Made by a program: the position numbers and the translations under genes. A DNA stretch of 64,000 nucleotides from the NCBI GenBank assembly GCA_030427205.1, contig JAUHXC010000002.1, positions 434,001 to 498,000 of the forward strand, given 5' to 3'. Shown here piece after piece: positions 46,364 through 54,846 of the stretch (the stretch's first letter is position 1; the number at the start of each line of letters is the position of its first letter). The stretch comes from a bacterium. Its GTDB lineage: Bacteria > Myxococcota_A > Bradymonadia > UBA7976 > UBA1532. Below the pieces are notes generated by a model, which saw only the letters and a list, made by a program, of their open reading frames with translations, was not told the DNA's origin and did no database searches.

Positions 46364-47208
46364 CACTTCTTCTCGATGCGCAGCCCGTCCACCCGGCAGG
46401 CGTCGCGGGTCGCCAGGCCGTCGTTGGTCGGCTTGAGCGCGTCGAGGCCGAAGGCGCGGGGGCACCACACCAACCAGACCCACTCTTCGCCCACCGAGTC
46501 GTCGAGCACCGCCGAGCCGGGCAGCGCGCCATCGGCCTTGAGCGCGCCGTGGGCCGCCACCGAGCGGCCGTTGCCCGGGTAATACGGGAAGACCGCTCCG
46601 CTCGACTCGACGCCGACCACCATCAGCTGACCCGGACCGAGCGGCACGTTCTGCGCCGCGAAGCGCAGGCGGTCGCCGACGGTGGCGTCGTCGCCGGGCA
46701 GCAGGCTGTCGACGGCGTCGCCGCGCAGGCGGAACACCTGGAGCTTCAGGTCGCCCTTCATGAGCACCTCCTCGTCGGAGGGCTCGATGCCGGGGGTCTG
46801 GGGCCGCATCGCGAAGAACAGGATGGCCGCCGCCGCGCCGGCGAGCGCGAGGCCGCCGAACAGCCACTGCGCGAACGAGAAGCGCGGTCGGGCCGCTGCG
46901 GGCGCCTCCCGTCGGCTCTCCGCGCGGGCCTCGGCGCGGGCCTCGGCGCGGGCCTCGGCGCGGGCCTCGGCCTCTTCGGCCTCCAGCCCCAGCCGGATGC
47001 GCGCCAGCATGGCCTGCGGGTTGGCCTCGGGCAGGGCGTCGAATCCGCTGCGCCGCGCCTCGACGACCGCCGCGTTGGCCGGATCGGCCGCCATCCACGC
47101 CTCGACCGCCTCGATCTCGTCGGGTTCGGCCTCGCCGTGCACATACGCGTCGAGCATCAGCTCTGAGGGCGCGTCGTCGGTCAATCGGGGATCGAAGGGT
47201 TCGTTCAT
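46363..47208 (-). CDS. Transmembrane anti-sigma factor-like protein
   Basis: A 281-residue protein with a cytoplasmic anti-sigma-like N-terminus (ELMLDAYVHGEAEPDEIEAVEAW) lacking a zinc Cys/His motif. An (AEAR)n spacer (~80-98, from a 12-bp repeat) is followed by a transmembrane helix at ~112-133 and a periplasmic beta domain (DLKLQVFRLRGD, LMVVGVESSGAVFPYY). The ATG at 47208 is preceded by GAGGTGGAG. Downstream of an ECF sigma factor, it probably holds that sigma inactive until an envelope signal arrives. The periplasmic domain recalls DUF4384-type sensors. Confidence 0.75.
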   Translation of the reverse strand: MNEPFDPRLTDDAPSELMLDAYVHGEAEPDEIEAVEAWMAADPANAAVVEARRSGFDALPEANPQAMLARIRLGLEAEEAEARAEARAEARAEARAESRREAPAAARPRFSFAQWLFGGLALAGAAAAILFFAMRPQTPGIEPSDEEVLMKGDLKLQVFRLRGDAVDSLLPGDDATVGDRLRFAAQNVPLGPGQLMVVGVESSGAVFPYYPGNGRSVAAHGALKADGALPGSAVLDDSVGEEWVWLVWCPRAFGLDALKPTNDGLATRDACRVDGLRIEKK

Positions 47209-47325
47209 GGCTCCACCTCGCTGCTGACCGTGAAACCCGCGGGTCGAGCGATCGGGCAAGATTTTTTTGCGGTTGTGGCGAACAGTTCTCGCGGCCGCCC
47301 CCCGCAAAGGGTGGACGGCCGCCCG

Positions 47326-47823
47326 TCAGCTCGGGGCGGCGCCCTCCGCGAGGCGCCCTCTGGCCCATGTCGTGAAGCGATCGCAGAGGTTGCCGACGGT
47401 GCGCCGCGAGACCCCGAGGACCCGGGCCGCTTCGGAGTGGCTCATGCCGTCGACGAACACCGCCACCGCCGCCTGGGCCTGCTGGGGATCCGCCTCTTCG
47501 AGCAGGCCGCGCATCAGAGCCATCTTCTGCGGATCGCGGGCGACGCTGGCCGGGGTCACCTCGGCCTTGCGCTCGTCGAGCAGCTCGCGGCGCCGCTTCG
47601 AGTCGCGGATGCGGTTGAGGCAGTAGTTGGTGGTGATGCGGTAGAGCCAGGTCGACGGGCGCGCCTCGGCGACGAAGCGATCCTTGGCTTTCATCGCGCG
47701 GATGAAGACCTCCTGGGTCGCCTCTTCGGCCGACCCGTGATCACCGAGAATCTGCAGCGCGCGGCGGTAGACCATCGGGCCATAGCGCCGGAACAACGTA
47801 TCGAGATCGTCTTCGAGCGGCAT
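47326..47823 (-). CDS. ECF-family RNA polymerase sigma factor
   Basis: A 165-residue sigma factor with region 2 (LFRRYGPMVYRRALQILGDHGSAEEATQEVF, -10 recognition; STWLYRITTNYCLNRIRD) and region 4 (GMSHSEAARVLGVSRRTVGNL, the -35-binding helix-turn-helix). The length is typical. It is first in an operon with anti-sigma, caspase-like and lipoprotein genes. A GGTGAG element precedes the ATG. It presumably directs its own operon and perhaps the divergent cytochrome operon that starts 263 bp away. Confidence 0.92.
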   Translation of the reverse strand: MPLEDDLDTLFRRYGPMVYRRALQILGDHGSAEEATQEVFIRAMKAKDRFVAEARPSTWLYRITTNYCLNRIRDSKRRRELLDERKAEVTPASVARDPQKMALMRGLLEEADPQQAQAAVAVFVDGMSHSEAARVLGVSRRTVGNLCDRFTTWARGRLAEGAAPS

Positions 47824-48085
47824 GCACTCACCTGGGTGCGGATGAACGTTCGAACGGCGGACTCTAACACGGGTCGCGCGGTCGTCGAATCGGGCCGACC
47901 GTCACCGGACGTCACCGGTGTCCGACCCCGGCGCCCTCGCTCCGGCGGCGGGCGCTGACCGATTCGACGCGTCAAAACCCCGTGCGGATGCGCGTTTGTG
48001 GCGCCGCGCAGAAAATCGACCGGCCTTTGCCCGATTCCGGGCCCGACGGGTTCCACCATCGAATACCCGCGTCCGGAGGCCACCG
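47824..48085. promoter_or_regulatory. Divergent control region between ECF operon and cytochrome operon
   Basis: This 262-bp region must hold promoters for both divergent operons. An exact 8-bp direct repeat, GTCACCGG, occurs at 47901-47908 and 47911-47918, one helical turn apart. The second copy extends into the palindrome CACCGGTG. A further element, ggtgtccgac, follows. A candidate -10 for the sigma gene (TTAGAG on the minus strand) lies near 47866. Such spaced repeats are typical of operator or activator sites; the cognate factor is unknown. Confidence 0.55.
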
Positions 48086-49108
48086 GTGAGCACGTCCATC
48101 GACATCTCTCTGCCCGCCATCGCATCGAGTCAGGCCGCCCGGAGCCAGGCCGACCCGAGCGAGGCCGACCCGAGCGCGCCCGACCCGCTCGAGGCCACGG
48201 CGCCGCTCGATCCGGGCCGACCGGCGCAGCGATCGGGACCGCAGCGCCCGAACCTGACCCGCGTCTGGTGGACGGTGGTCGGCCTGGCCGCCGTCATCGT
48301 CGCCGGCGGCACCTTCGTGCTCGGCTGGGACTACTTCGCCATCCCGCTCGACGCCCGCCCGTGGGATACCCTGCACGATACGCTGGGCGCCGGCGGCAGC
48401 TGGGGCCACCTGCTGGGCATCGTCGGGTCGGGGCTGATGCTGGGCAACCTGCTCTACCTCGTGCGCCGCCGCTGGGCCCGCTTCGAACGGCTGGGCTCGG
48501 TGCGCGCGTGGCTCGCCTTCCACGTCGCCGCGGGCATCGGCGGCGTCGCGCTGGTGCTCGGCCACAGCGGCGGCGACTTCACCAACCCCATCGCGCGCAT
48601 CTCGACCATCGCCGCGGTGGTGGTGCTGGTCACCGGCGTGCTCGGCCGCTGGATCTACGGGCAGGTCTCCCGCGGCGAAGACGGCGAAGCCGCCTCCGAA
48701 GGCGAGCTGGTCGGCCGGCTGCGGGCCGCGCTGCACGGCATCGACGAGAGCCTGTGGACCGAGGCGGAGACAGCCAGCGCCACCCTGTCGGCGCTCCTGC
48801 CGCCGCCCATCATGACCCCCTGGGGCGCCGCCCGCCTCCTGCCGTCGACGCCCATCGTCGCCGTGCGCCTGCGCCTGAGCAGCCGACGCATCCGCCGTAC
48901 GCTCGGCGAACGGCTGGGCCGGGACGACGCCCGCGCCGTCATCGGCGCCGCCCGCGAGGCCGTCCGCTATCGACTCGCGGCCCGTCGCCAGCAGGGGTTC
49001 AAGGCTCTCATCGGGGCGTGGCGCGGCATCCACCGCGTCGCGACCTTCGTGCTCATCCTGACCCTGGTGGCCCACGTGGTCACCCTCTACGCGGTGGGGG
49101 TGATGTGA
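48086..49108 (+). CDS. Dihaem cytochrome b-type membrane protein of the porin-cytochrome operon
   Basis: A 340-residue inner-membrane protein with about five helices. One membrane helix carries His146 and His160, and another His316 and His330. Both pairs have exactly 13 intervening residues (HX13H), the bis-histidine ligand pattern of dihaem cytochrome b four-helix bundles. The first 55 residues are Pro/Ala/Asp-rich. A cytoplasmic region (~195-305) separates the two halves. The GTG at 48086 is supported by GGAGG. As the first gene before three multihaem cytochromes it most likely oxidises quinol and passes electrons to the periplasm. No named family was recognised, so the haem pattern is the main evidence. 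Confidence 0.72.
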   Translation: MSTSIDISLPAIASSQAARSQADPSEADPSAPDPLEATAPLDPGRPAQRSGPQRPNLTRVWWTVVGLAAVIVAGGTFVLGWDYFAIPLDARPWDTLHDTLGAGGSWGHLLGIVGSGLMLGNLLYLVRRRWARFERLGSVRAWLAFHVAAGIGGVALVLGHSGGDFTNPIARISTIAAVVVLVTGVLGRWIYGQVSRGEDGEAASEGELVGRLRAALHGIDESLWTEAETASATLSALLPPPIMTPWGAARLLPSTPIVAVRLRLSSRRIRRTLGERLGRDDARAVIGAAREAVRYRLAARRQQGFKALIGAWRGIHRVATFVLILTLVAHVVTLYAVGVM

Positions 49109-50904
49109 TGCCTGCCTCGACAGCTGCCCCAGAGCGGCGAATCCCCCGTGCGCTGCGCGCGTGCGCGGCGCCGGCGCTGCTTCTCATCGGCCTGCTCGGG
49201 GCCGCACCGGCCGCCGCGCAGATGCTCTCCCCGGGCCCGCTCGCCAACAAGCACGCCGATCTCGACTCCGACGACGACTGCATGAAGTGCCATACCCGCG
49301 ACGAGGGCGTGCCCGACGCGCTCTGCCGCGACTGCCATACGCTCATCGACCAGCGGATCAACGCGCGGCGGGGCTATCACGGCCGCGCGATCGGCGGGCG
49401 CACCTGCGCCGACTGCCACAAAGACCACCGCGGGCGGGGCGCGGCCCTCATCCGCTGGCCCGGCGGCTCGCCGGACAACTTCGCCCACGCCCTGACCGGC
49501 TACCGCCTCGACGGGGCCCACGCCGAGACGAAGTGCCGCGACTGCCATACCCGGTCGAAGATCGTCGAACCCGCGGCGCGTAAGATCGAGGGCACCTGGC
49601 TCGGCCTGCCCGATACCTGCGCCGAGTGCCACAAGAGCGATGATCCCCACGACGGTGAGTTCGTCGGGCGCGCGTGCACCGAATGCCATGGGCAGGTGAA
49701 GTGGAGCGAGCTCGAGGCCTTCGACCACGACCGCTCGCGCTTCCCGCTGGTGGGCGAGCACCGCGACGTGGCCTGCGGCGACTGCCACAAACAGCCGCGC
49801 TACACCGGCACCGCCACCGAGTGCGTCGACTGCCATCAGTCCCCGCACCCCGAAGAGACGCGCTTCGGCTCCGACTGCGCGAGCTGCCATACGTCCCATG
49901 GGTGGAAGAACGTGGTCTATCCCAAGGGCAACCACGATTTCTTCCCGCTGAAAGGCGGGCATGCCATCGACGACTGCGGGGCGTGCCACGGCGAGAAAGG
50001 CAACCTGGCGCCCGATCCATCGTGCAAGAGCTGCCACGAAGACGTGCACGACAACCGCTTCGGCCCCAAGTGCCAGAGCTGCCATGACATCTTCGACTGG
50101 CGCGACGTCAAACGCAGCGCCTTCGACCACGACAAGACCGCCTTTCCGCTGAAGGGGCTGCACAACACCGTCGAATGCGCCGACTGCCACCCCAAGGGCA
50201 AGCTGAAGCCCATCGCCCACGATCGCTGCACCGACTGCCATCAGGATCCGCACGAAGGCGAGGTGGGCACGATCTGCGAAGACTGCCACGTCGAGCAGGG
50301 CTTCCGCCCATCGACCCATCCCATCGAGAAGCATACGACCTTCGCGCTGGCCGGCGCGCACCAGGCGACGGCGTGCGACGACTGCCATCGCATCGAGGAC
50401 GCCTGGCGCTTCCGCAAGGGCGTCGTCGAATGCCACGAGTGCCATGACGACCGCCACGAGGGGCAGTTCGGCGAGCGCGCGTGCACCGACTGCCACGTCG
50501 ATACCCACTGGCAGCCCGCGTCGGCCTTCGATCACGCCGCGGTCTGGGCCCTGGAGGGCAAGCACCTCGATACACCCTGCGGCCACTGCCACGAGGACGG
50601 GCGCTACGCCGAGACGCCGCGGGCCTGCGCCGACTGCCACGGCGGGCCGCACCTGGGGCAGTTCACCGCGACGCCGCCGCGCATGGGCTGCACCGACTGC
50701 CATACGCCCGCGGGCTGGACCGGCACCTACGATCACACCCGGGTCTGGCCGCTCGAAGGGGTGCACGCCGACGCCGAGTGCGACGCCTGCCACAAAGAGG
50801 TCGCGGTCGCCGACGGCCGGATGACCACCCGCTGGCGCCTGGGCTTCCAGGACTGCGCCCGCTGCCACTCGAGCCCGCACCGCGATCCGAAGGGAGGCCC
50901 CTGA
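49108..50904 (+). CDS. Periplasmic multihaem c-type cytochrome with 23 CXXCH motifs
   Basis: A 598-residue exported protein (signal LLLIGLLGAAPAAAQ) with 23 CXXCH haem-binding motifs, evenly spaced. A repeated module has Phe-Asp-His-Asp, then Phe-Pro-Leu-x-Gly-x-His, then CXXCH (e.g. AFDHDKTAFPLKGLHNTVEC), as in cytochrome c3-like and Geobacter-type multihaem proteins. Extra histidines in the module supply distal ligands. The ATG overlaps the preceding TGA (TGATG at 49106-49110), so translation is coupled to the membrane cytochrome. It probably forms a periplasmic electron wire. With 23 haems it is large but not unprecedented. Confidence 0.92.
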   Translation: MPASTAAPERRIPRALRACAAPALLLIGLLGAAPAAAQMLSPGPLANKHADLDSDDDCMKCHTRDEGVPDALCRDCHTLIDQRINARRGYHGRAIGGRTCADCHKDHRGRGAALIRWPGGSPDNFAHALTGYRLDGAHAETKCRDCHTRSKIVEPAARKIEGTWLGLPDTCAECHKSDDPHDGEFVGRACTECHGQVKWSELEAFDHDRSRFPLVGEHRDVACGDCHKQPRYTGTATECVDCHQSPHPEETRFGSDCASCHTSHGWKNVVYPKGNHDFFPLKGGHAIDDCGACHGEKGNLAPDPSCKSCHEDVHDNRFGPKCQSCHDIFDWRDVKRSAFDHDKTAFPLKGLHNTVECADCHPKGKLKPIAHDRCTDCHQDPHEGEVGTICEDCHVEQGFRPSTHPIEKHTTFALAGAHQATACDDCHRIEDAWRFRKGVVECHECHDDRHEGQFGERACTDCHVDTHWQPASAFDHAAVWALEGKHLDTPCGHCHEDGRYAETPRACADCHGGPHLGQFTATPPRMGCTDCHTPAGWTGTYDHTRVWPLEGVHADAECDACHKEVAVADGRMTTRWRLGFQDCARCHSSPHRDPKGGP

Positions 50905-51905
50905 TGCGCCGCTTCATCCCGCTCCCGGGCGCCCTGCTCTTCGGCCTCGCCGCCATCACGGCGCTGCTCGTCGCCCCGGCATCGGCCGCCGCGGCGCCGC
51001 AAGGGGGCGCCGTCTTCGAGAAGTGCGACATGTGCCATGTCTCGACCGACTGGCATACGATGCGCGGCGGCGCCAACGGCTTCGACCACGATCCGACCGG
51101 CTTCCCGCTGCGCGGATCCCATCGCAGCGCGGCCTGCGGCGACTGCCACACCGAACGGCCTCTGCGCGACGGCGACTGCAACGGCTGCCACACCGATCCC
51201 CACCGCGGCGAGAACCGCGGCGGCTGCGACGAATGCCACGGCACCTACGGCTGGGACATCCCCCAGGCCCGCGCCGATCACCGCCGCCTGCGGCTGCCGC
51301 TGGTGGGTCGACACGCCGGGGTGCCCTGCGCCGACTGCCACCCCAATGACACGGGCAACGAGTTCCGGGCGGTGCCCGATGACTGCGGCAGCTGTCATAT
51401 GGCCGAGGCGCTCGCGCCGTCGGTGCACCCGCCGCACACCGGCTTCTCGTCGGATTGCGCGTCATGCCACACCGCCTACGGCTGGCGCCCCGCGCGGGTG
51501 GCCCACGCCCGCTTCTGGCCGTTGACCGGCGTCCACTCGACGACCGACTGCAGCGGCTGCCACGAGAACGGCCGCTACGCCGCCACGCCGACCGATTGCT
51601 ATTCGTGCCATACCGCCGACTTCACCCGAGGGCACCGGCCCGGGGACTCGACCCGCTGCGAGGACTGCCACTCCACCGCCGCCTGGCTGCCGGTGACGAT
51701 GCCCAATCACGACCGGTTCTTCCCCCTGCCCCACGAAGGCATCCGCGACTGCGGCGACTGCCACCCCGACGGCTATGACAGCTTCACCTGCATGTCGTGC
51801 CACACCCACAGCAAGAGCCGCATGGACCGCGAGCACCGCGGGATCAACGGCTATGCCTTCGTGGCCACCGACTGCCTGCGGTGCCACCCGCGAGGAGACG
51901 ACTGA
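50904..51905 (+). CDS. Exported multihaem c-type cytochrome with 13 CXXCH motifs
   Basis: A 333-residue exported protein (signal LLFGLAAITALLVAPASA) with 13 CXXCH motifs: CDMCH, CGDCH, CNGCH, CDECH, CADCH, CGSCH, CASCH, CSGCH, CYSCH, CEDCH, CGDCH, CMSCH and CLRCH. It shares the FDHD-FPL-G-H module with its neighbours. The ATG at 50904 overlaps the stop of the 23-haem gene (TGATG). It is probably a periplasmic or outer-membrane-bridging carrier between the 23-haem protein and the lipoprotein cytochrome. Confidence 0.92.
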   Translation: MRRFIPLPGALLFGLAAITALLVAPASAAAAPQGGAVFEKCDMCHVSTDWHTMRGGANGFDHDPTGFPLRGSHRSAACGDCHTERPLRDGDCNGCHTDPHRGENRGGCDECHGTYGWDIPQARADHRRLRLPLVGRHAGVPCADCHPNDTGNEFRAVPDDCGSCHMAEALAPSVHPPHTGFSSDCASCHTAYGWRPARVAHARFWPLTGVHSTTDCSGCHENGRYAATPTDCYSCHTADFTRGHRPGDSTRCEDCHSTAAWLPVTMPNHDRFFPLPHEGIRDCGDCHPDGYDSFTCMSCHTHSKSRMDREHRGINGYAFVATDCLRCHPRGDD

Positions 51906-53176
51906 TGAACGCCCCGATCCGCCTCCTCGTCGCCTCGTCCCTGCTCGCCACGCTCGCCCTGCCCGGCTGCGATGCCCCGCAGCACGAGAGCGTGACCTTC
52001 GGCGGCCAGGACGGCACCTGCAACGACTGCCACATGCAGGATTACGACCGCTCGGCCTTCGATCACCGCTCGGTGGACTATGGCGAGCGCTGCGCCGAGT
52101 GCCACACGGAGAGCACCTGGGATCCCATCTTCCAGCCGGACCACGCGCAGTTCTTCCGGCTGCTCGGCACCCACGCCGAGCAGCGCTGCCAGAGCTGCCA
52201 CGCGCCCGATCGAGCCAACCCGCAACCCACCGACTGCCTGGGCTGCCACCTCGCGGATCGGGCCCGGGCCGAGCCGGACCACGCGAGCTTCCCCGTCACC
52301 TGTGATGACTGCCACGGCAATACCGCCTGGCAGCCGGCGAACTTCGGCGAGCACGACGCGTGGTGGCTGCTCGACGGCGCCCACGAGCAGACCGCGTGCA
52401 GCAACTGCCACATCGACGGCGTCTACGAGGGTACCCCGCGGGAATGCCTCGACTGCCACCGCGAAGAGCGGGACATCGCCGAGCCGGATCACAATGGCTT
52501 CCCGGTCGAGTGCCGCGAATGCCATACGACCTCGGCCTGGACCCCGGCCAGCTTCGGCGACCACGACGCGTGGTGGCCGCTGCGCGGGCAGCACGCGCGC
52601 ACCGAGTGCGGCGACTGCCACGTCGGCGGCGTCTACGAGGGCACCCCGCGCACCTGCGTCGGCTGCCACGCCGACGATCGCGATCGGGCCCGGCCCGATC
52701 ACAGCGACTTCCCCCAGCTGTGCACCGACTGCCACAGCGAGGAGGCGTGGCGCCCGGCGGCCTTCGACCACGACGCATACTTCCCCATCGAAGGGGCGCA
52801 CCAGGAGAACAGCTGCCAGGACTGCCACATCGGCGATCGCTACGCCGGCACCCCGCGCACCTGCGTCGGCTGCCACGCCGAGGATCGCGATCGGGCGCGG
52901 CCGACCCACGCGCGCTTCAGCGATACCTGCACCGAATGCCACACCCAGGTCGCGTTCAGCCCGGCGTCGCACCGTCACCGGACCTTTATCGTGCCCCACG
53001 AAGGCGTGCGCCAGTGCCTGGACTGCCACACCGACCCGCAGGACTACAGCAACGTCGGCTGCACCAGCTGCCACGAGCACAGCCGCAACAATACCGACGG
53101 TGAGCACCGCGGCGTCGACGGCTATCGCTACGCGGACGCCGCCTGCCTCGAATGCCATCCGGACGGAAGGGAGTGA
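51905..53176 (+). CDS. Lipoprotein multihaem c-type cytochrome with 17 CXXCH motifs
   Basis: A 423-residue lipoprotein (signal LLATLALPGC) with 17 CXXCH motifs. Nearly identical modules repeat: GVYEGTPRECLDC/GVYEGTPRTCVGC/RYAGTPRTCVGC, each followed by RARPDHSDFP-type segments, showing internal duplication. The Cys is followed by Asp, which in enterobacteria would retain it at the inner membrane; rules differ in other phyla. Its position before the barrel gene suggests an outer-membrane-anchored partner. TGATG overlap at 51905 couples it to the 13-haem gene. The last haem segment has CTSCHEHSRNNTDGEHRG, also seen at the end of the 13-haem protein. Confidence 0.92.
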   Translation: MNAPIRLLVASSLLATLALPGCDAPQHESVTFGGQDGTCNDCHMQDYDRSAFDHRSVDYGERCAECHTESTWDPIFQPDHAQFFRLLGTHAEQRCQSCHAPDRANPQPTDCLGCHLADRARAEPDHASFPVTCDDCHGNTAWQPANFGEHDAWWLLDGAHEQTACSNCHIDGVYEGTPRECLDCHREERDIAEPDHNGFPVECRECHTTSAWTPASFGDHDAWWPLRGQHARTECGDCHVGGVYEGTPRTCVGCHADDRDRARPDHSDFPQLCTDCHSEEAWRPAAFDHDAYFPIEGAHQENSCQDCHIGDRYAGTPRTCVGCHAEDRDRARPTHARFSDTCTECHTQVAFSPASHRHRTFIVPHEGVRQCLDCHTDPQDYSNVGCTSCHEHSRNNTDGEHRGVDGYRYADAACLECHPDGRE

Positions 53177-53179
53177 GCC

Positions 53180-54757
53180 ATGAGCCTGTCCATGAACGCG
53201 CTCGGAGCGATCCTGGCGGCGCTGGTGACCTATGTCGCCCCCGACGGGGTCTACCTCGACGAAGGCGCGAACCACGGCGTGCGCGTCGGCGATACGGTGC
53301 AGATCGGCAAGCACACGTTGACCGTGGTGACCGTGGCGCCCGGACAATCACGCACCGGGCCGCCGCCGGACCCCTTCGCCCTGAGCGTCGGGGCGACGGC
53401 GAACATCAACCGGACCGGCGAAGCCGCCGCCCCCGCCGAGGCCGAGCCGCGAAAACCCGCCGCGCCGGCCATCGACGAGAGCAGCGCGCTGGCGTGGTGG
53501 CCGGCGGCGGGTGACGGCTGGCTCGAGCCCCGCCCCCTGCCCGACGGCAGCACCCGCCCGATCGATCCGCAGACGCTGCGCATCGCCGGCGTACTCGGCG
53601 TCGGCGGTCGCGCGGTCGGCCACGGCGACCTGACGTGGCGCGCCGAGGCCTACAGCCGGCTCGCCATCGACGACGCCCACTTCTGGTATCGCCACGACGC
53701 CCGGCTCAACCTCGACCGGCACAACGGCCGCTGGCCGGAGAGCCCGCTGGACATCCGCCGCCTGGAGGCCGGCTGGCGCGAGGCGGGCTGGGGCCTGCGC
53801 GGCGGGCGCATGATGCTGCACGATCCGCTGGCCGCCACATCGCTCGACGGCGCCGCGCTTGAGCTGCGCGACGTCGGGCTCGATCGGGTGGAGATCTTCG
53901 CCGGCCTCGCGCCGCACCCGATCGACGTCGGCCCGCGGATCGACAACCCGCAGGTGGGCGTCAGCGCGGAGCGCACCTTCGACTGCGGCGACGACGGCGA
54001 CGGCCTGACCGTGCGCGCCACCGCGCTGATGAGCGCGTTCGACGGCGGCCTCGACCGGGCGGCGCTGGCCCCCGATGTATCGCTGTACGCCGGGCCGCTG
54101 CGCGTGCTGGCCCGCGCCGAGTTCGACGCCCACCCCGGCCGCCCGCAGTTCGCGCCGGTGGAGGCCTCGCGGCTCTTCGGCTCGGCCCGCTTCGAGGTCA
54201 CCGACTGGCTCGACGTGCAGGCGCGCTACGACCGCCAGCGTCTCGCCCGGCTGCCGTCGTATCCGGGACAAGTGACGCCGGCGCCCGCCGATACCCGCCA
54301 GTCGGGCTTCGCCGACATCCGCCTCGACGGCGGCGGCCTCGGCGTCTTGCGGCTGTCGAGCGGCGTCGCCGACGGCCGCGACGGGTGGACGATCGTGCCC
54401 GGCGTCGACTACTGGCTCGCGCTGACCGATCACCTCGACCTGTCGCTCGCCGGCTTCCAGCGCCGCGGGGTCTATACCCACGTCCTGCACGGCCGCGCCG
54501 GCCTCGCGGTGCGCTGGGACGCGCCCTGGCCGATCAGCCTCGACCTCGGCCTGCGGGCCTCGGATGTTCGCCACCTCGATCGCGGCGAGCTCAGCCACAC
54601 CGAGATCACCGGCGAGCTCGGGCTGTGGACGGCGACGCCCGTCGGCTTCGACGTGCGCCTCACCGCCGAGCGCACCGGACAGGCCCTGGCCGGACCCGAC
54701 GCCCCCGAGGCCGCCACCGTGCTCTTCGGCGATCTGCGCTGGCGCTTCGGCGACTGA
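53180..54757 (+). CDS. Outer-membrane beta-barrel protein of the porin-cytochrome operon
   Basis: A 525-residue exported protein. After an N-terminal hydrophobic stretch and a small beta domain (GVRVGDTVQIGKHTLTVV) and a Pro/Ala linker, the body from ~130 on is a series of amphipathic strands alternating Arg/Asp with hydrophobic residues. It ends TVLFGDLRWRFGD, consistent with a barrel of about 20 strands. GGGAG precedes the ATG, 3 bp after the cytochrome stop. No known family was recognised; by position it would be the pore of a porin-cytochrome complex, analogous to MtrB or OmbB but not visibly homologous. Confidence 0.75.
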   Translation: MSLSMNALGAILAALVTYVAPDGVYLDEGANHGVRVGDTVQIGKHTLTVVTVAPGQSRTGPPPDPFALSVGATANINRTGEAAAPAEAEPRKPAAPAIDESSALAWWPAAGDGWLEPRPLPDGSTRPIDPQTLRIAGVLGVGGRAVGHGDLTWRAEAYSRLAIDDAHFWYRHDARLNLDRHNGRWPESPLDIRRLEAGWREAGWGLRGGRMMLHDPLAATSLDGAALELRDVGLDRVEIFAGLAPHPIDVGPRIDNPQVGVSAERTFDCGDDGDGLTVRATALMSAFDGGLDRAALAPDVSLYAGPLRVLARAEFDAHPGRPQFAPVEASRLFGSARFEVTDWLDVQARYDRQRLARLPSYPGQVTPAPADTRQSGFADIRLDGGGLGVLRLSSGVADGRDGWTIVPGVDYWLALTDHLDLSLAGFQRRGVYTHVLHGRAGLAVRWDAPWPISLDLGLRASDVRHLDRGELSHTEITGELGLWTATPVGFDVRLTAERTGQALAGPDAPEAATVLFGDLRWRFGD

Positions 54758-54846
54758 CGGTGGGGCATTGCGCCCCACTGTCACATTGGTTGAATTTTCC
54801 CGAGACAGCTGAGAAATTCCAAGACGAGTGACAAAGGAGCGCCGCG

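Noticed and set aside
49087..50880. 597-codon minus-strand frame opposite the 23-haem cytochrome
   Set aside because: The CXXCH-rich plus strand is unmistakable. The antisense translation is Ala/Val/Arg noise.
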